A stretch of DNA of 64,000 bases from Marchantia polymorpha subsp. ruderalis (lineage: Eukaryota; Streptophyta; Marchantiopsida; Marchantiales; Marchantiaceae). Below, piece after piece: positions 43,170 through 54,788 of this stretch. A program made the translations under genes and the position numbers. The notes below the pieces were generated by a model, which saw nothing but the letters and a program-made list of their open reading frames with translations, did not search any database and had not been told where the DNA came from. Every line of letters begins with the position of its first letter. Within the stretch, counting starts at the first letter, position 1. The DNA is taken from assembly GCA_037833965.1 (NCBI GenBank), contig AP031356.1, positions 24,326,501 through 24,390,500 on the forward strand, in the 5' to 3' direction.

Positions 43170-44656
43170 AACTCCACCTGCCCTCGTCCCTGCACTAACC
43201 TGCTCTAGCCCTACTGACTATGGGTATGGGCAACCTAACCTGTCATCACCGCAAGAAGACTCTCCTGGTCCACTGGTCATCACTCCAGTCTCACCATGAG
43301 AGAAGCAAAGATAGGCGCCGGTGATCAAATCCAGCCGCACTATCGACAGCACACTGAAGTAAAACTACTCCGGAAATCAACGTCAACCCAGACATGGGCG
43401 CGCATCAAGAAGCCAGACTGGAGAGGATCCAAACACAAGCAAACAGCTAGCAACGACTCTCCAGCCGAAATGAAACACAGCACAGAACAACACAACACAC
43501 GGGAAGTCGCCTCGCATAATGATCCCGAGTCGAGCTCCATCGCCTCCTCTCATCTTCCACCTCCCGCGCCTGCAACGCTATCTCGCTCATCCCGTCGCAA
43601 AAAAATAATGACCTCCACGCCGAGCTATCCCGTACTTCACCTCATACCTCCACTTCACACTACAAATAGAGGCGTCGAATATAACAAATATGAAAAGCCT
43701 ATCTACCCTAACTGTTTGCCATAGAAAAAAAAAACAAAATAGAGATAAAGCAATATTTTTACAACCGACAAACCATAGCAAGTGAGACGAGTACAAATTC
43801 TCAATCTCTTCAGAATATTTTCCTCTCTCTTTTTTTTTCGCTTTTCCTCTTCCTCTCTTTCCTTCCTTCCTTTCTTTTTGTCTCTCTTGTCAACTCACAT
43901 TGACTTCAGCAAAGACGATTCTGTCCGATGAATTTACCAGCCTCCCTACAAATTCGGTTTGTAAAGAGCCACTATACTACTCCTGTCCTCAGATCCTGAT
44001 CAGAATGGTGCTCGCATTATATTCTTCCTCACATATTCCATAAATCTGCTCGCCTCAGTACAACACATTCCGTCTCGACAGGAGTGGACTGCGGATAAAT
44101 AAAACCTGTCGACCCTGCATCTAATTTATTACCCTTCGCATTCAACGAAATGCACTGAGCATATCGTCGACCTCTCTCAGCGCGCACCGAAATACACCTC
44201 CTCTCTCAGCGGGAATGTGGTCAAGCAACATTGAAGGCCGCCTGGTGTACTTCTCTACCATCTGCAACTAACGACGTGCATGGTGCTCCACATCGACTGC
44301 TCACGTCCAAATCACCAACACCCATCATCTTCGAAGTCCTCAGTGGAGTAACAGCTGCACTGAGCCGATCGAACCTGCTATGAATTCAATGAAAGTGTCG
44401 AGGAAGTCGTCCAGCTTTACCTAAAGTTTGAAATCAGCATCCCCCACCAAGTTTTGATGGACTGGTATAGTGGGATGAACGAATCTGTCGCACCGAAGAT
44501 GTTGTATTTCTCAGCTGCGGAGTAAATGGACGAACTTGACATTCACGTGAGCATTCAGTTGGGAAGATCACCGTCTCGGAACCAGAGGAGCATCGTAATT
44601 CCACATTGTACTCAAATGCTTTTTATGAAGTCGCATTGATAGCTAGTTGGCCATGA
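43170..44656. other. Unassigned region upstream of the PHD-tailed gag
   Basis: No convincing gene on either strand. It holds a pyrimidine-rich run with CTTT/CCTTCC units (about 43800-43880) and an A-rich patch (43721-43740). I could not identify a primer-binding site or the end of the 5' LTR. Confidence 0.5.
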
Positions 44657-44676
44657 TAGTTTAGTATACTAAACTA
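44657..44676. repeat. 20-bp perfect palindrome
   Basis: TAGTTTAGTATACTAAACTA is its own reverse complement. It lies 6 bp before the start of NIPP1-like homology and may mark a capture or rearrangement join. Confidence 0.9.
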
Positions 44677-44682
44677 AACTAT

Positions 44683-45330
44683 AAGAACGGCGGTATATAT
44701 GTCATTGACCAGGGATCGGTTCACGGAACGTTTGTAGCAAATGAGCGCCTTACCAAGGACAACCCAGTTGAACTAGGAGTTGGCCAGTCATTGCGGTTTG
44801 CTGCTTCAACACGGATCTATGTTCTCAGGAAGACCGTACCTACACCTGTGGTACCTGTTCCACCACCAACAAATATTGTGATTCCTCCTCCTCCTGATGC
44901 TTCAGATGAGGAAGCTGTGCTAGCCCATAATACTCTGCTGAACAGACTCGGAGTTCCCTGTCCGACCACACCTATGCTGAGTACGTATAGCACGCCCAGG
45001 AGACCAGGTAGTAGATTGGGTACTGGGGCAGGAAAAGAAGACTACAATGGATCAGAGAGGCCGAACAAAAAAACCGAGGAAAGCTCGTGTTTCTTTTCGT
45101 GATGATTACGGTGGAATCCTTGTGGAAGTGGTTGGAATATCTGATGGTGCGGATGTGAGCACCGAGCCAGGTCCGATCGGTGTGAGGGAAGGCAGTCTAG
45201 TGGGTAAATATGAGTCCCTGGTAAAAGTGACTGTAATTCCGAAAGGTCACGAAGATGCGAAGCCTAAAGCGGAAACAGGTTCCTCTCAGGGAGTAACGCA
45301 AAGGCTGAAGCAATATTTAGAGAAAGTCAC
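44683..45330 (+). pseudogene. NIPP1-like (FHA-domain PP1 inhibitor) gene fragment
   Basis: From 44683 the frame reads KNGGIYVIDQGS, HGTFVANERLTKDNPVEL, GQSLRFAASTRIYVLRK, then PPPPDASDEEAVLAHNTLLN. In another frame it continues KARVSFRDDYGG, ISDGADVSTEPGPIGVREGS, LVGKYESLVKVTVIPKG. This order matches, from memory, the plant homologue of NIPP1 (nuclear inhibitor of protein phosphatase 1): second half of the FHA domain, proline linker, then the conserved middle. The frame changes once near 45020-45050. The N-terminal FHA half and the gene's end are missing. It may be a retrocopy, or an exon captured by the surrounding element. It is antisense to the PHD-tailed gag and unlikely to make protein. 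Confidence 0.8.
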
Positions 45331-45357
45331 GTGACATTCAGCTTGTGTTTGCTCCGT

Positions 45358-45531
45358 CACATGAATGCTAGTAACCCGCTCCTCACTTGTGAGGCGAAGT
45401 GCGGTGCCGCAGCGCTCGACATCGCGGACCGACAGAATGCCCACAGCATGACACTTGCAGTGAGAGCTACCGTAGAGCTCGGAAGACTCGTTGGTCGTGA
45501 AATAGAGATTCTCGGTTTCTCAGGATTATAA
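45358..45531 (+). pseudogene. Fragment resembling DUF7924-type proteins
   Basis: The frame reads CEAKCGAAALDIADRQN, then AHSMTLAVRATVELGRLVGR and EILGFS. This recalls a block I know from fungal DUF7924 proteins (KCGA...ALDIADRQNAHSMTLAVR...VELFRLVKRE). It stops where that family continues with a His-rich motif. It is only about 55 residues, directly next to the NIPP1-like piece. Identification is from memory and tentative. Confidence 0.4.
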
Positions 45532-46492
45532 CTTGAGCCTGTGGAAACCTCGTGTACTTCTCCCGTACATGTGAGTCGAGTGACTTGATTGCGCATCACC
45601 AATTGATGTATACGTCCTCCACCATGCCGACTTATCAAGCACTACTGGCAGCTACACTTTTAATATCGATCGGCCTAAACCTGGAACCTTCATAGTACAC
45701 AGAAAGTGGGGTTGCCCTACAAATCCAGCAATCGAATCCACATCTCCACAATCTCATCCTTCGTCCTTGCCGTCAAAACGTATCCATTTTTCTGCGTTGT
45801 CCAACTGTGAACGAGCTTTCGCCCCTCTCTATTCAAAGTTCCGATCGACTGCTCGACTGCAACGAACCTACTAAACTCATACTCCTCCTGTGGATAAATT
45901 TCACCAAACACCCGGCTGCTCCAAAATCCTACACAGCAGTCCCTGAGGATGAAGAACTGTCTTTGACCCTTCGTGGAATTCTCACGTTCAGAGCATGTTT
46001 AGACAGTCACGTCTCTATGTTCAGCCTGTGATAGATCTCCAAGCTTTTGCTGGCTCTCCGATGTAACCCGCTTCAGGACAAGGCCGTGTGCTCGAGAGTA
46101 GAGGGTTCGCATGACAGGTACGGCGAAACGGGAGCAAGCGAACGAGAGGGAGATTGTCGGACAAAAGCTTTCACATAGTTTTCAGAAAAGTACCAAACAC
46201 ATTATCTCCAGTGATCTCTACCAAATGAGCTGGGACACAATTCTAAGAGAGAAAAGATGGGAAACAATTTGCACAAAGAAAACCGCAAAGAGAAACTGAG
46301 AAAGCACTAACAAAAACCTGAACACAAGAACGAAAGCACGAACAGAAAACCAAGAAGAACCCAAGCAAAAATCTGAACACACTACATTGACTTATACTGA
46401 GCAGTTCTTCGAGTAAAATCAGTGTCAAAACACAAGTATACAGAGAGTCGAGCCAAACTCACTACTCGTAGGTAGACTAAAAGTCGAAGCTA
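45532..46492. other. Unassigned DNA, probably the end of the 5' LTR and leader of the PHD-tailed element
   Basis: A minus-strand frame at 45717-45911 (SRFVAVEQSIGTLNREGRK) looks protein-like but is not recognised. 46280-46440 is repetitive on the minus strand (TTCTTGTGTTCAGG-like words), as U5 or leader might be. No gene is assigned. Confidence 0.35.
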
Positions 46493-46704
46493 AGGGGAAA
46501 AACCCCGACGCGTAAGGCTCAACTCGAAGAACTAACAGTTCTTCGAGTTCGCCACGAATATAACCCACGGGAGGTGTCGACTCCATCCAACGTTCCTCGC
46601 CCGTCTGCCGCGGCCCAACGTTAGCCGACTCCCAACGTTCCCCGACTCCATCTCGAACTCAACGTGTCTCCACTCAAATCGACCCAACGTCTCGAGCCAT
46701 GACA
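46493..46704 (-). repeat. Shared LTR segment of the PHD-tailed element (right copy)
   Basis: 212 bp nearly the same as 32093-32304, same orientation. The right edge GCCATGACA joins giant-LTR coding DNA at 46705. Confidence 0.85.
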
Positions 46705-48859
46705 TTATCCCGCACATACTACCCGGCATGGTCGACGGACAATGGCGGAAAGCGAGCGAGCTCCGCCGCGGTCAAACAATTTCTCTGTCGATAGAAATTG
46801 ATCAAGAAATGGGAGAGGTGATTGAGAGTTCCCCCCTTCTCCTCGAATGCGTGCTGTCGCATCACTCTGTGCAGGATGCTCGCCTAGTGAATTGGAGCTC
46901 CCTCGATGATGAGCTCCACAAAAGAGACCTGCCCCAATGTGATGTAGCAGGCGCGGTGTGGCTGCAGTAATTGTAGCAGCGCCGTAGCCACAGTTCGGCG
47001 GAAGCGATCCTTGTAATCGCGGGTCTTGTACCCATTCTTGGTAGACTTCTCCCGCTTGAACAACTCCACAAATTGCGCCTCGTCTTGCTTAGACACCTTG
47101 ACGCTCTCACTATCAAAGAGAAGGTGCCCTACGATGCCGGCACACCTCCCCAATGCCTGCGCCCAATCTTGGACGATCCACCGATCGACATGCAGACGCA
47201 ATCCGCGCGTAGGTGGTCGCTGTGGTTCCAGCCATTCGCGCACCATGTTCACACAAATGTAATTCCATCCCCACAGCAAGAAATCGAGCTTTCTTGCAAT
47301 CAGCCGTTCTTCGTAGGCACGCAACCCGTTCTGTGGAAGCCGGAGCGGCAGCATCCGCAATCGACTCAGCTTCGACATTGCATTCTTGAAATTAGCTTGA
47401 CCGCTAGTTCTCTCTCTGCTCCGCTCGAGCTCCTTGCTCCCTCTGCAAACTCTTATCTCACTCAATTCCAAATCGCGCGCACTCAATTCTCTCTCACTCA
47501 ACAAGTAATCCTCCGCGCGGCGATGTCTGGGATGCTTAGCAGCTAGCAGGTGGACGCGCGCAGCTCGCACTAGAAAATGAAATCGCGAATTCAAGAATGG
47601 GGCGCCCTCCGTCTCCCCGTCGAAGGTCATGGTCGGCTCTTGGTCGTGAGGATCTAATCACTTGATGGCCGCGCCGGCTCTACGCTAAAACGGTCTCCAC
47701 TCTCACGCACGGCTTCACGCTCCGCCGACGCCGATTTAACTCACACGCTCGAATTGGAAAATTTGAACTCCGCTAGCGTCCTACGCTGCGGACATGGGTG
47801 CGTAGCGCCGAAGGCGGATTTCTTGCCTTGCGCGTTACACTCGTTCGTACCGCTCCTCGGCCAATCCCCCTTCGCCGAAGGCGATCGTCCGCGTATCGGA
47901 CAAAAGTTGAGCTCCCTTCTGCGTAGGCGGAATCCCCGGCGGAATCTCTGCCGGCGCGGAACTTCATCCGCCTGTGCGTAGGCGCTCTCCTACGCGTAGG
48001 CGAATTCCGTCCGCGCTGCTGTGCTGGCGCCGAAGGCGTTGACCGCGGTCAATAGGCTCCGTCCAGACAGTCCGTTTCTTGTCTCTCCGTCGGCGCTCTC
48101 GCCGCCGTAACTCCGTCCGACCGAAAGCGCATCCATCCGTACAGTCCGTACGGTCCAAACGGATTTTACTACTCCGGTGGTTCCTCGCCCGTCCTCGCTG
48201 CTGCGCTGGCGCGGAAGGCGCCGTACAATTTCTAACCCCGAAGGCGCATTTCTAGGGCCGAAGGCGGATTTCCCGCCGACGCCGAAGCGCCTGTGCGTAG
48301 GCGAACTTCGCTCGTCCGCCTGGGCAGAGGTTTCCTCGCCTACGCGTAGGCGACATTCGCGGCGGACATCGCGCCTACGTCAAACCCTATTTCGCCTACG
48401 CGTAGGCGAACTGCCTTAGTCCGCGCATAGGACAAACTTTCCTCGCCTACTCGTAGGCGAAAAGCTGAGTATCTTGCGACCTTCATAACTCCCGGAGTCC
48501 TCATCCGTTTGTGACGTTCTTGGGCTCGTTGGAATCAGCGCGTTGAGCTCCTTCCAACAAGACCCTAACCAAGTCGAGGTGTATGGGAATTGACCAATTT
48601 CTGAAGGATTCCTCTAGCGCCGAAGGCGGATTTTGCGCCTTGCGCCGAAGGGGTTATACCTTCAGGGCCCGCATGGAGGGTGGTGTCCGTCCCCAACGTT
48701 GCACCCTACTCTTGGATTCTACGAGTTCTCTCGAGAATCTCTGCGATCTTCCGATTTCACTCTGTTTAGATGCACCGAAGGCTATTTACACTGCTGCCGC
48801 GGTACAGTTTTCCAAAAATGTTTTAATTTCCTCAAAAATACCAAAAGTGGGGTACCACA
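46705..48859 (-). mobile_element. Giant-LTR family, partial copy I (5' part of a 3' LTR)
   Basis: On the minus strand it starts TGTGGTACCCCAC at 48859, immediately after the polypurine tract and integrase end at 48860-49500. It runs through the U3 leader with CGCCTACGCGTAGGCG palindromes into the first third of the ORF (MTFDGETEGA at 47630, open to 46884; a few breaks overall). This join is the best proof that TGTGGTA is the LTR start of a gypsy element. Confidence 0.88.
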
Positions 48860-48874
48860 TGCTCACCTCCTCAA
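48860..48874 (-). promoter_or_regulatory. Polypurine tract of a giant-LTR element
   Basis: On the minus strand TTGAGGAGGTGAGCA directly precedes TGTGGTACC (LTR start at 48859). It lies 22 bp past the pol stop. A GCTCAC/GTGAGC pair (48861-48866, 48877-48882) flanks the tract. Confidence 0.75.
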
Positions 48875-48896
48875 TTGTGAGCGCCCACGCGAACAC

Positions 48897-49500
48897 TCAT
48901 ACGTGATATTTCTTTAACCGCCACCCGTTCACTCGGGTGCCTAATAAATCTCCGGTTAAATCCGCAAGTTGGATGGATCCATTCGAAAAGACTTCGACGA
49001 CCTTGTATGGTCCCATCCATCTTAGGTGCAGTTTGCCTAGGAATCTCGCATGCCTGCTGTCGTAGAGCAGCGCCAAATCTCCCTTCTGAAGGAGTACAGG
49101 TTTGATCTTCTTATCGTATCTCTCCTTCCGGCGGAGCTGAATTCTCCTGGTGCGCTCCTCGGCTTCTCGTCTCCTTTCTTCCAGTAGCATGACCTCCTGT
49201 AATCTGTAGAGCTGACTCTCCTCCGCACTCACCCTCTGTAGGTCCAACGTTCGTTGGGTGGGTACTTCGAATTCAATCGGGAGGATCGGATGCTCACCAT
49301 ACACCAAAAAGTAAGGTGTCTGTTTGGTCGTAATTTTCTCAGCTGTCCGGTACGCCCACAGAGCGGCTGCTAACTTCGTATCCTAGTCGTAAGCGTGGTT
49401 TACCGTGACCTTGAGCAGTATTTTACACAACAGACCATTGGATTTCTCCGTCAATCCATTCGCCTTGGGATTGTATGGGGTAGTCTTTCGGTTCTTACGG
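48897..49500 (-). pseudogene. Integrase C-terminal fragment of a giant-LTR gypsy element
   Basis: 48897-49307 reads VYGEHPILPIEFEVPTQR, a Glu/Arg-rich helix, then GDLALLYDSRHARFLGK, LRWMGPYKVVEVFSNG and VNGWRLKKYH. This is the end of integrase of the plant Tat/Athila type. A further piece to about 49500 (TTPYNPKANGLTEKSNG) is the core region around the catalytic Glu. It is broken (a few breaks). It is cut at about 49500 by giant-LTR R-U5 DNA. Confidence 0.88.
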
Positions 49501-50446
49501 GGTAGTCTTCTTGTTTCGAAAGTGCAGATCAAGAACTCATTTTCTCTGCGTGTTTGTGTCCTTAGTTTTGTCACCGCGCAAGAGGAGCTTGACGAAGATA
49601 CCGCATTTTGTAGCTGAAGGTTCAGAGCCAGTGTACTGGTTAGATACTTGAGGAGTCTGGATCTACACCTGCAGGTGATTGCTGAATGTTGAGAGCTAGT
49701 AACTGGCTAGATACTTGAGCAGTTCGTCCTTACACCTTCGGGTGATTATTCCTGTTTGTACCCCTTCGGGATGTTTCCCCTGAATGCCAAAGTGAAGTTT
49801 TGTTACTTCGAGTAAGCCTTGGTTGTAATTAAGGTTACGGTGCAGAAGACGCCCTCGGCGCAAACCTCTATAGTATTTCTGGGAATGACTAGTGCCTGAG
49901 AATTCAAACTCTTCAATAGACTGTTATGGTGTGCCACTGGATCTTTCCTAAGTTGAGTCCCTCAGTTTGGACCTATGTTCTCTGCGCGTTTTGTGAGTTG
50001 ATTGTGTTGTTCACCGCGTGTGAGTGACTTCGGTTTGACGAAGATACTGCATCCGAAGTAGGAAGTCCAACCCGGGTGCCCTGCGCTAGCAGAAACTAGT
50101 GGAAGGGTTGTAAAAGCCGGAGTTGGGAGTCACTAACTGCAAAGCCTCTAAGTATACTCCTAAGAAACTTTCCCCCCTTAACCTTGAGTGGAGGTCCTAA
50201 CCGACCTCTGAGTTGTGCTTTTCCAATTTCAGGTGTGTGTTGAGTGAACTACGCTGCACTGTGCGTCCTCCGAGTGACCTCCGAGTTGAGCACTTGCAGT
50301 ATTTCTGGGAGTGACAGTCGCTTGAGAATTCAAACTCTTCAATAGTTTGTTATGTGACACTTTGTACTCTGTGTGTTGCCTCTGTCCTTGTGGGTTCGAC
50401 CTTTTTGCTGTTATACTGCAGTTTTAGCCTTAGGTGGGTTATTACA
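49501..50446 (+). mobile_element. Giant-LTR family, R-U5 fragment
   Basis: Plus-strand fragment holding both R-U5 modules and the terminus TTATTACA at 50446. No ORF or TATA box. It separates the integrase fragment from copy K. Diverged from copies A and J. Confidence 0.8.
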
Positions 50447-53166
50447 TTCGCCACCTTGCGATCGAGGTACCTCAGCAGAGGTACTACCTGCTCGCACAAC
50501 GCCGCTGTCGGCGCGCCTTGCACCGACTCCTCTTCCTGCTCCTCCAAGCTTGACTCATCTTCTTCATCCTTCGAATTGAGGATTTCGGTCGCCACGGAAT
50601 TCCCCGGCGATCTCCGGGAGTTGGATTGCGTGGCTTCTGTTGCCGCTGCCGCCGCACTACTCCCTGCCAAAATGTCTAAGGCGGTGGGAGACCCTGCTCC
50701 CGACAAGTCCGCTCCTCCTGTCTGATCTGCTACCGCCGAAGGCGACTGTGCTGAAGGCACACGTGTCTCCTCCTTCCGTCCTTCGTCTGTTCCGCCACAT
50801 TGGGCCTGCGCCGAATGCGCTTAGCCCGAAGTCCGTTGAGCCGAAGGCTCCTCCTCACTCCTCTGCTGCGCCGAAGGCGCTTGAGCCGAAGGCTCTTGAC
50901 CTGAAGTCGAGTCATCAAATGGTACTTGCTCGGAAATGAAGCACCTATCCGTTGTCGCCACATTCGTCGGTGCCGCATGTTGTCTCCCTAGACCCGAAGG
51001 CCTTCTCGCTTCCGCCGAAGGCATCCGTGCCTTCGGCGCAGGGAGGTCTGCTGACCTCTCTTCAGTTCGTGCACTCACATCCTTCCCCGAGGATGGCGAG
51101 TTTTTTCTCTCTGCAGCACGCCCCGTCTCTGCGCTGCTTGCCGGCAGGACGAGCCTGCGAGCCTTCTGCTTGGGCCAACTGCAGAGCTTTGTTAGTGGCC
51201 GCTTTCGATTGGAAGCAGCAGCATCGCGTTGCTGGCTCTGCTCCGCTTCTCCTTCCCACTTCCGCTTCCGCGGCACTCGTGCTGCGAGCGGTTCTTCCTC
51301 CGCCCTTGGTTGAGCTGGTGGCGTGTAGGCGGGTGTCTCGTCTTCGTCGGTATCAACTTCGACGTCCTTCACATATCGGCCCGGATTGCTGCGTGACAGC
51401 AATGAGAATTGTACTCGCTCCTTCGCGGTCAGACATCCCATCGACCGATAGAAATTGATCAAGAAGGGGGAGAGGTGATTGATCGATCCTCCCTTCTCCA
51501 TGTTGTCTCGTCGCCTTCCACAGAATGCGAGCCCATTGAATCGGAGTTCCGGCCAACGCCAGCTCCACAAACGCCACCTGCCAAGAAATCATGTACGTGG
51601 TCCGGTGTGGCTGCAAAAGTTGAATGAGTGCTACTGCGACATTCCTCCGGAAGCAATCCTTGTAGTCCCGGGTCTTGTACCCGTTCTTGCCCGACTTGCT
51701 ATGCTTAAACAGCGCCGCGAAGGTAGCTTCTTCCTCCTTCGAGACATTGACACTCTCGCACTCGAACAGAAGATGGCCTTCTTCTCCCGTGCATCTTCCC
51801 AGCACTTGCTCCCAGTCGCAGACTTCCCATCGCTCCGGGTGCGGTTGAAATCCGCGCGCAGGTTGATCCTTGTCCCTCAGCCACTCGCGGACCATATCCT
51901 AACACACCCAATTCCATCCCCACAAGAGGAAATCGAGTTTCACTGCAGTCAGCTCGGGCTAGAATGCGCGCAATCCAATTTGCGGTAGCTTCAGCGGAAT
52001 CATCCGCAGCTGTGTAACCTTCGACATCACGTTCTTGAATTAGGCCGATCGTCAGAAGTTCCGCGAACTCTCCTTCCCTTTCCCCAAGCTTCTTGCGCGC
52101 AGACTCAATCACTCCGCGAGCTCCCGCACTCTCTAGCAAGACTCCTCTAGCTGCTGCACGCTATCTTGCAATTCCCCGCGAGTCGCAACTCAGTCTGATT
52201 TCTCTCCGCCAATTTCCTGCTGCGCAATCGTCGCTCCAACGAAATAGAAATCAAAATTGCAAGAATGAGACGTCCGCCTTCGGCGAACAAGATTTTGCCG
52301 TTCGACACTCGGGTGTGGGGATCGACCCACTTGATTGCCGCGCCGGCTTAGAGGCCTAACGGCCTCCTTCACACGCTCGGCTTCACGCTCCGCCGTTGTG
52401 CGGACTCACACGCACAAGAATTGAATTTGATTTCCGCCGTTGTCTGTCGACTTAGCCTTGTCCGCGCAGCGCCGAAGGCGTGGCGGCGAAGGACTTCGCC
52501 TCTGGCCAATTTCCGATTATTCTTTCTCCGCATCGCTGAAGGCGTACGTCTTCCGCCGAAGTCACTCTCCCGCAGCACCGAAGGCGTACCCTTGAAGGTG
52601 TCCGTCGACGGAGGCGCATCACCGAAGGCGCTTCCGCCGAAGGCATTGACCGAAGTCAATGCGTCTTGTCCTTTCCGTTTCGCCAAAGGCGCTCAGGCGA
52701 AGGAGTACACTGCCGAAGGCGTTGCCCCGAAGGCGTTTGACACGAAGGCGTATCGTCTGTCGCCGAAGGCGTTCCTATCAGTAACTTCCGACACCCATAA
52801 CTCAATAATCTCTTATTCGTTCCAAGAGTTCATAGGCTCGTTAGAACGAGCGCGTCAAGTTCTTTCCAACAAGACCCTAACCAAATCAAGACGTTACAAA
52901 TTGGGACAGTTATGAGGGATTTACTCTAGCGCCAAAGGCGTTTTCTCCTGCTCGCGCCGAAGGCGCTTCCCCTCAATAGGAACCGTCCGTTCGGGCCAGG
53001 GCGCCTGTCCCGGGCATTGCGTTCAACTCTTGGATTCTCCTGGATCCGCGATCATCCATTTTTCACTCTATTTTAGTGTACCGATTACTATTTACAGTTG
53101 TTGCTGCGGTACTGTTTTCCAAAATTGTTTAAATTCCACAAAAAAAACAAAAAGTGGGTTACCACA
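50447..53166 (-). mobile_element. Giant-LTR family, partial copy K (5' part)
   Basis: It starts TGTGGTAACCCAC at 53166 on the minus strand. The U3 leader has the conserved hairpin motif (52835-52880) and CGCCGAAGGCG-type palindromes. The ORF follows to 50447 with the conserved block VREWLRDKDQPARG, WEQVLGRCTGEEGHL and KNGYKTRDYKDCFRR (51353-51895) and a Pro/Ser-rich middle. Several breaks. The coiled coil and R-U5 are absent. Same subfamily as copy C. Confidence 0.82.
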
Positions 53167-54102
53167 GGGGAACATCGGATCGACTTGCTAGACGACGCAG
53201 TGCTAGTTTGCCAAGGACAATACAGGCTCAACCCTAAATACTCCTTGTTGGTTAAGGAGGAGATTGATAAGTACTTGAGTGCTGGAATTATCTATCCAGT
53301 CCTCATTAGTGAGTGGGTCTCCCCAATAGTTATTGTACCAAAGAAATTAATGGAGAAGATCCGGGTGTGTCAGGATTTTAGGAAGTTGAATGCGGCGACG
53401 CGGAAGGATCATCACCCCCTTCCATTCACAGACGCCATTTTGGACCATGTCGCGGGTCACGAGTGTTATAGCTTCCTCGACGGGTTCTCCTGGTATAACC
53501 AGGTATCCATCCGGGAACAAGATAAGGACAAAACTACTTTCACGACCGACTGAGGAACCTATGCATATCACAAAATGCCTTTTGGCTTGTGCAACGCGCC
53601 AAACAGCGGATGATGACAAACATCTTACAAGAAGAAACATCATTCCACCTACGAGTTTGTGTTCCATGTCGATCATTATGCCTTGCAGCATCTAGTCAAG
53701 AAGGCAAATCTGTCCGGCGGAATAGCGAGATGGGTATTGCTATTGCAAGAATTCACCTTCACAGTGCAGACAAGGAAGGGCGTTCACCATGACAACGCGG
53801 ACTATCTCTCTCGACTGTGGACACAGCCGGCAGAGGCTGATTTGGTGGACAATTTTCCTAACAAACAACTTTTCCAGTTGTCGGCAAGTAATGAGTCGAG
53901 GTATGCGGAATTGTATAGGTACTTACTCACTCTACAATGCCCAGAGGGGTTGGATGCCGAGCAACGAGCTGTTTTTGTTCACAAAGCTGGTCCCTACCAG
54001 ATTCGTTGGATTGCCGAGCAACTTTTGACTAGGATCATTCCTTTCCTAAAAGCCACCCACTTCAAAAACTTGGCGTTTTCGTTCAACTCCACAACCGTCT
54101 AA
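53167..54102 (+). pseudogene. Degraded Ty3/gypsy pol fragment
   Basis: 53167-53553 reads the start of RT (KYSLLVKEEIDKYLSAG, SEWVSPIVIVPKK, CQDFRKLNAATRKDHH, SFLDGFSWYNQVSI). 53659-54050 reads the end of RNase H and the following linker (ARWVLLLQEFTFTVQTRK, DNADYLSRLW). Much of pol is absent. It is old and several times broken. It adjoins the 5' terminus of copy K, which runs the other way. Confidence 0.85.
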
Positions 54103-54722
54103 GTACTGCGTTCATATTCTGTTCATCTTTGTGTACGCAAGCAAATTGAGCACGCTCCTCAATTCCTAACAAATTGAGACCTGTAGGTGAGATATGCCAG
54201 TTTGAGGTTCCTCCCTTGACCTGAAGTTCTTATTTCATTCCAACCTTCAAATTTCATCCTCAACATTTGTCTTTCCAAAGCAAATTCCACCTCAACCGCT
54301 CTTGGCCTTTCTTTGTATCCCTGTTTTTAACTCTAGAGTACAACTCCTTGTCCTTTGCTTCCTGTCTATCCTCAATACAACCCCTCCAATTTACTCCTCC
54401 CTTCACGATGAACGCCAAATTAAAAAGTCCTTCTTTTTCTCTTCTTCTTGCTTCTTCCTTGATTGGCCAGATCACCCCTCGCTTGCTATCTCCTTCCTCA
54501 TTACCGTGTGATTCTTTAGGTTTTTGCAAGTTGGCATTTTTTCGTCGTCCGCAACCCTTTGTCCCAACATTTCTTGAGTCCGGACTCAAAATCCTCCAAC
54601 ACTCGTCATTCAGCGCCTCGTCGTTCCAAACTATTGATCTCTCATTTGTTTGTCTGTTGTGCGTCTTCTTCCAAGCAAGCCTCACGCGCTGCTCTTCTTC
54701 CCTCGACGCTCGCCGATGCTCC
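54103..54722. other. Unassigned AT/CT-rich DNA between pol debris and copy L
   Basis: A minus-strand frame (54260-54826) is charged and low in complexity and is not recognised. It may be leader DNA of a lost element. No repeat structure stands out. Confidence 0.4.
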
Positions 54723-54788
54723 TGTGATAACCAACCAATGCTCAATTGCAGTATATGTGATAACCAATCAATGCCAAATTGCAATATA
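54723..54788 (-). repeat. 33-bp tandem duplication of the giant-LTR terminus
   Basis: 54723-54755 and 54756-54788 both begin TGTGATAACCAA and differ at only a few positions. The second is the terminus of copy L. Confidence 0.85.

Larger units (their letters stand above)
32093..46704 (-). mobile_element. PHD-tailed Ty3/gypsy element, cut at both LTRs and split by giant LTR copy J
   Basis: Minus-strand order: partial 5' LTR (ending inside 46493-46704), a long unassigned region, gag (41625-43169), gag-pol spacer (41088-41624), inserted copy J, pol (32577-about 35470), purine tract, partial 3' LTR (32093-32415). The two LTR pieces share 212 bp (32093-32304 and 46493-46704), with only a few differences seen. 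Both outer edges join giant-LTR sequence directly and no target duplication is visible, so rearrangement or LTR recombination has trimmed it. Age: older than copy J, but its LTR pieces are still very similar. Confidence 0.75.

Noticed and set aside
44660-44690. Intron acceptor before the NIPP1-like fragment (CTAAACTATAAG)
   Set aside because: No upstream FHA exon is visible within several hundred bp, and the palindrome offers a simpler join; kept only as a possibility.
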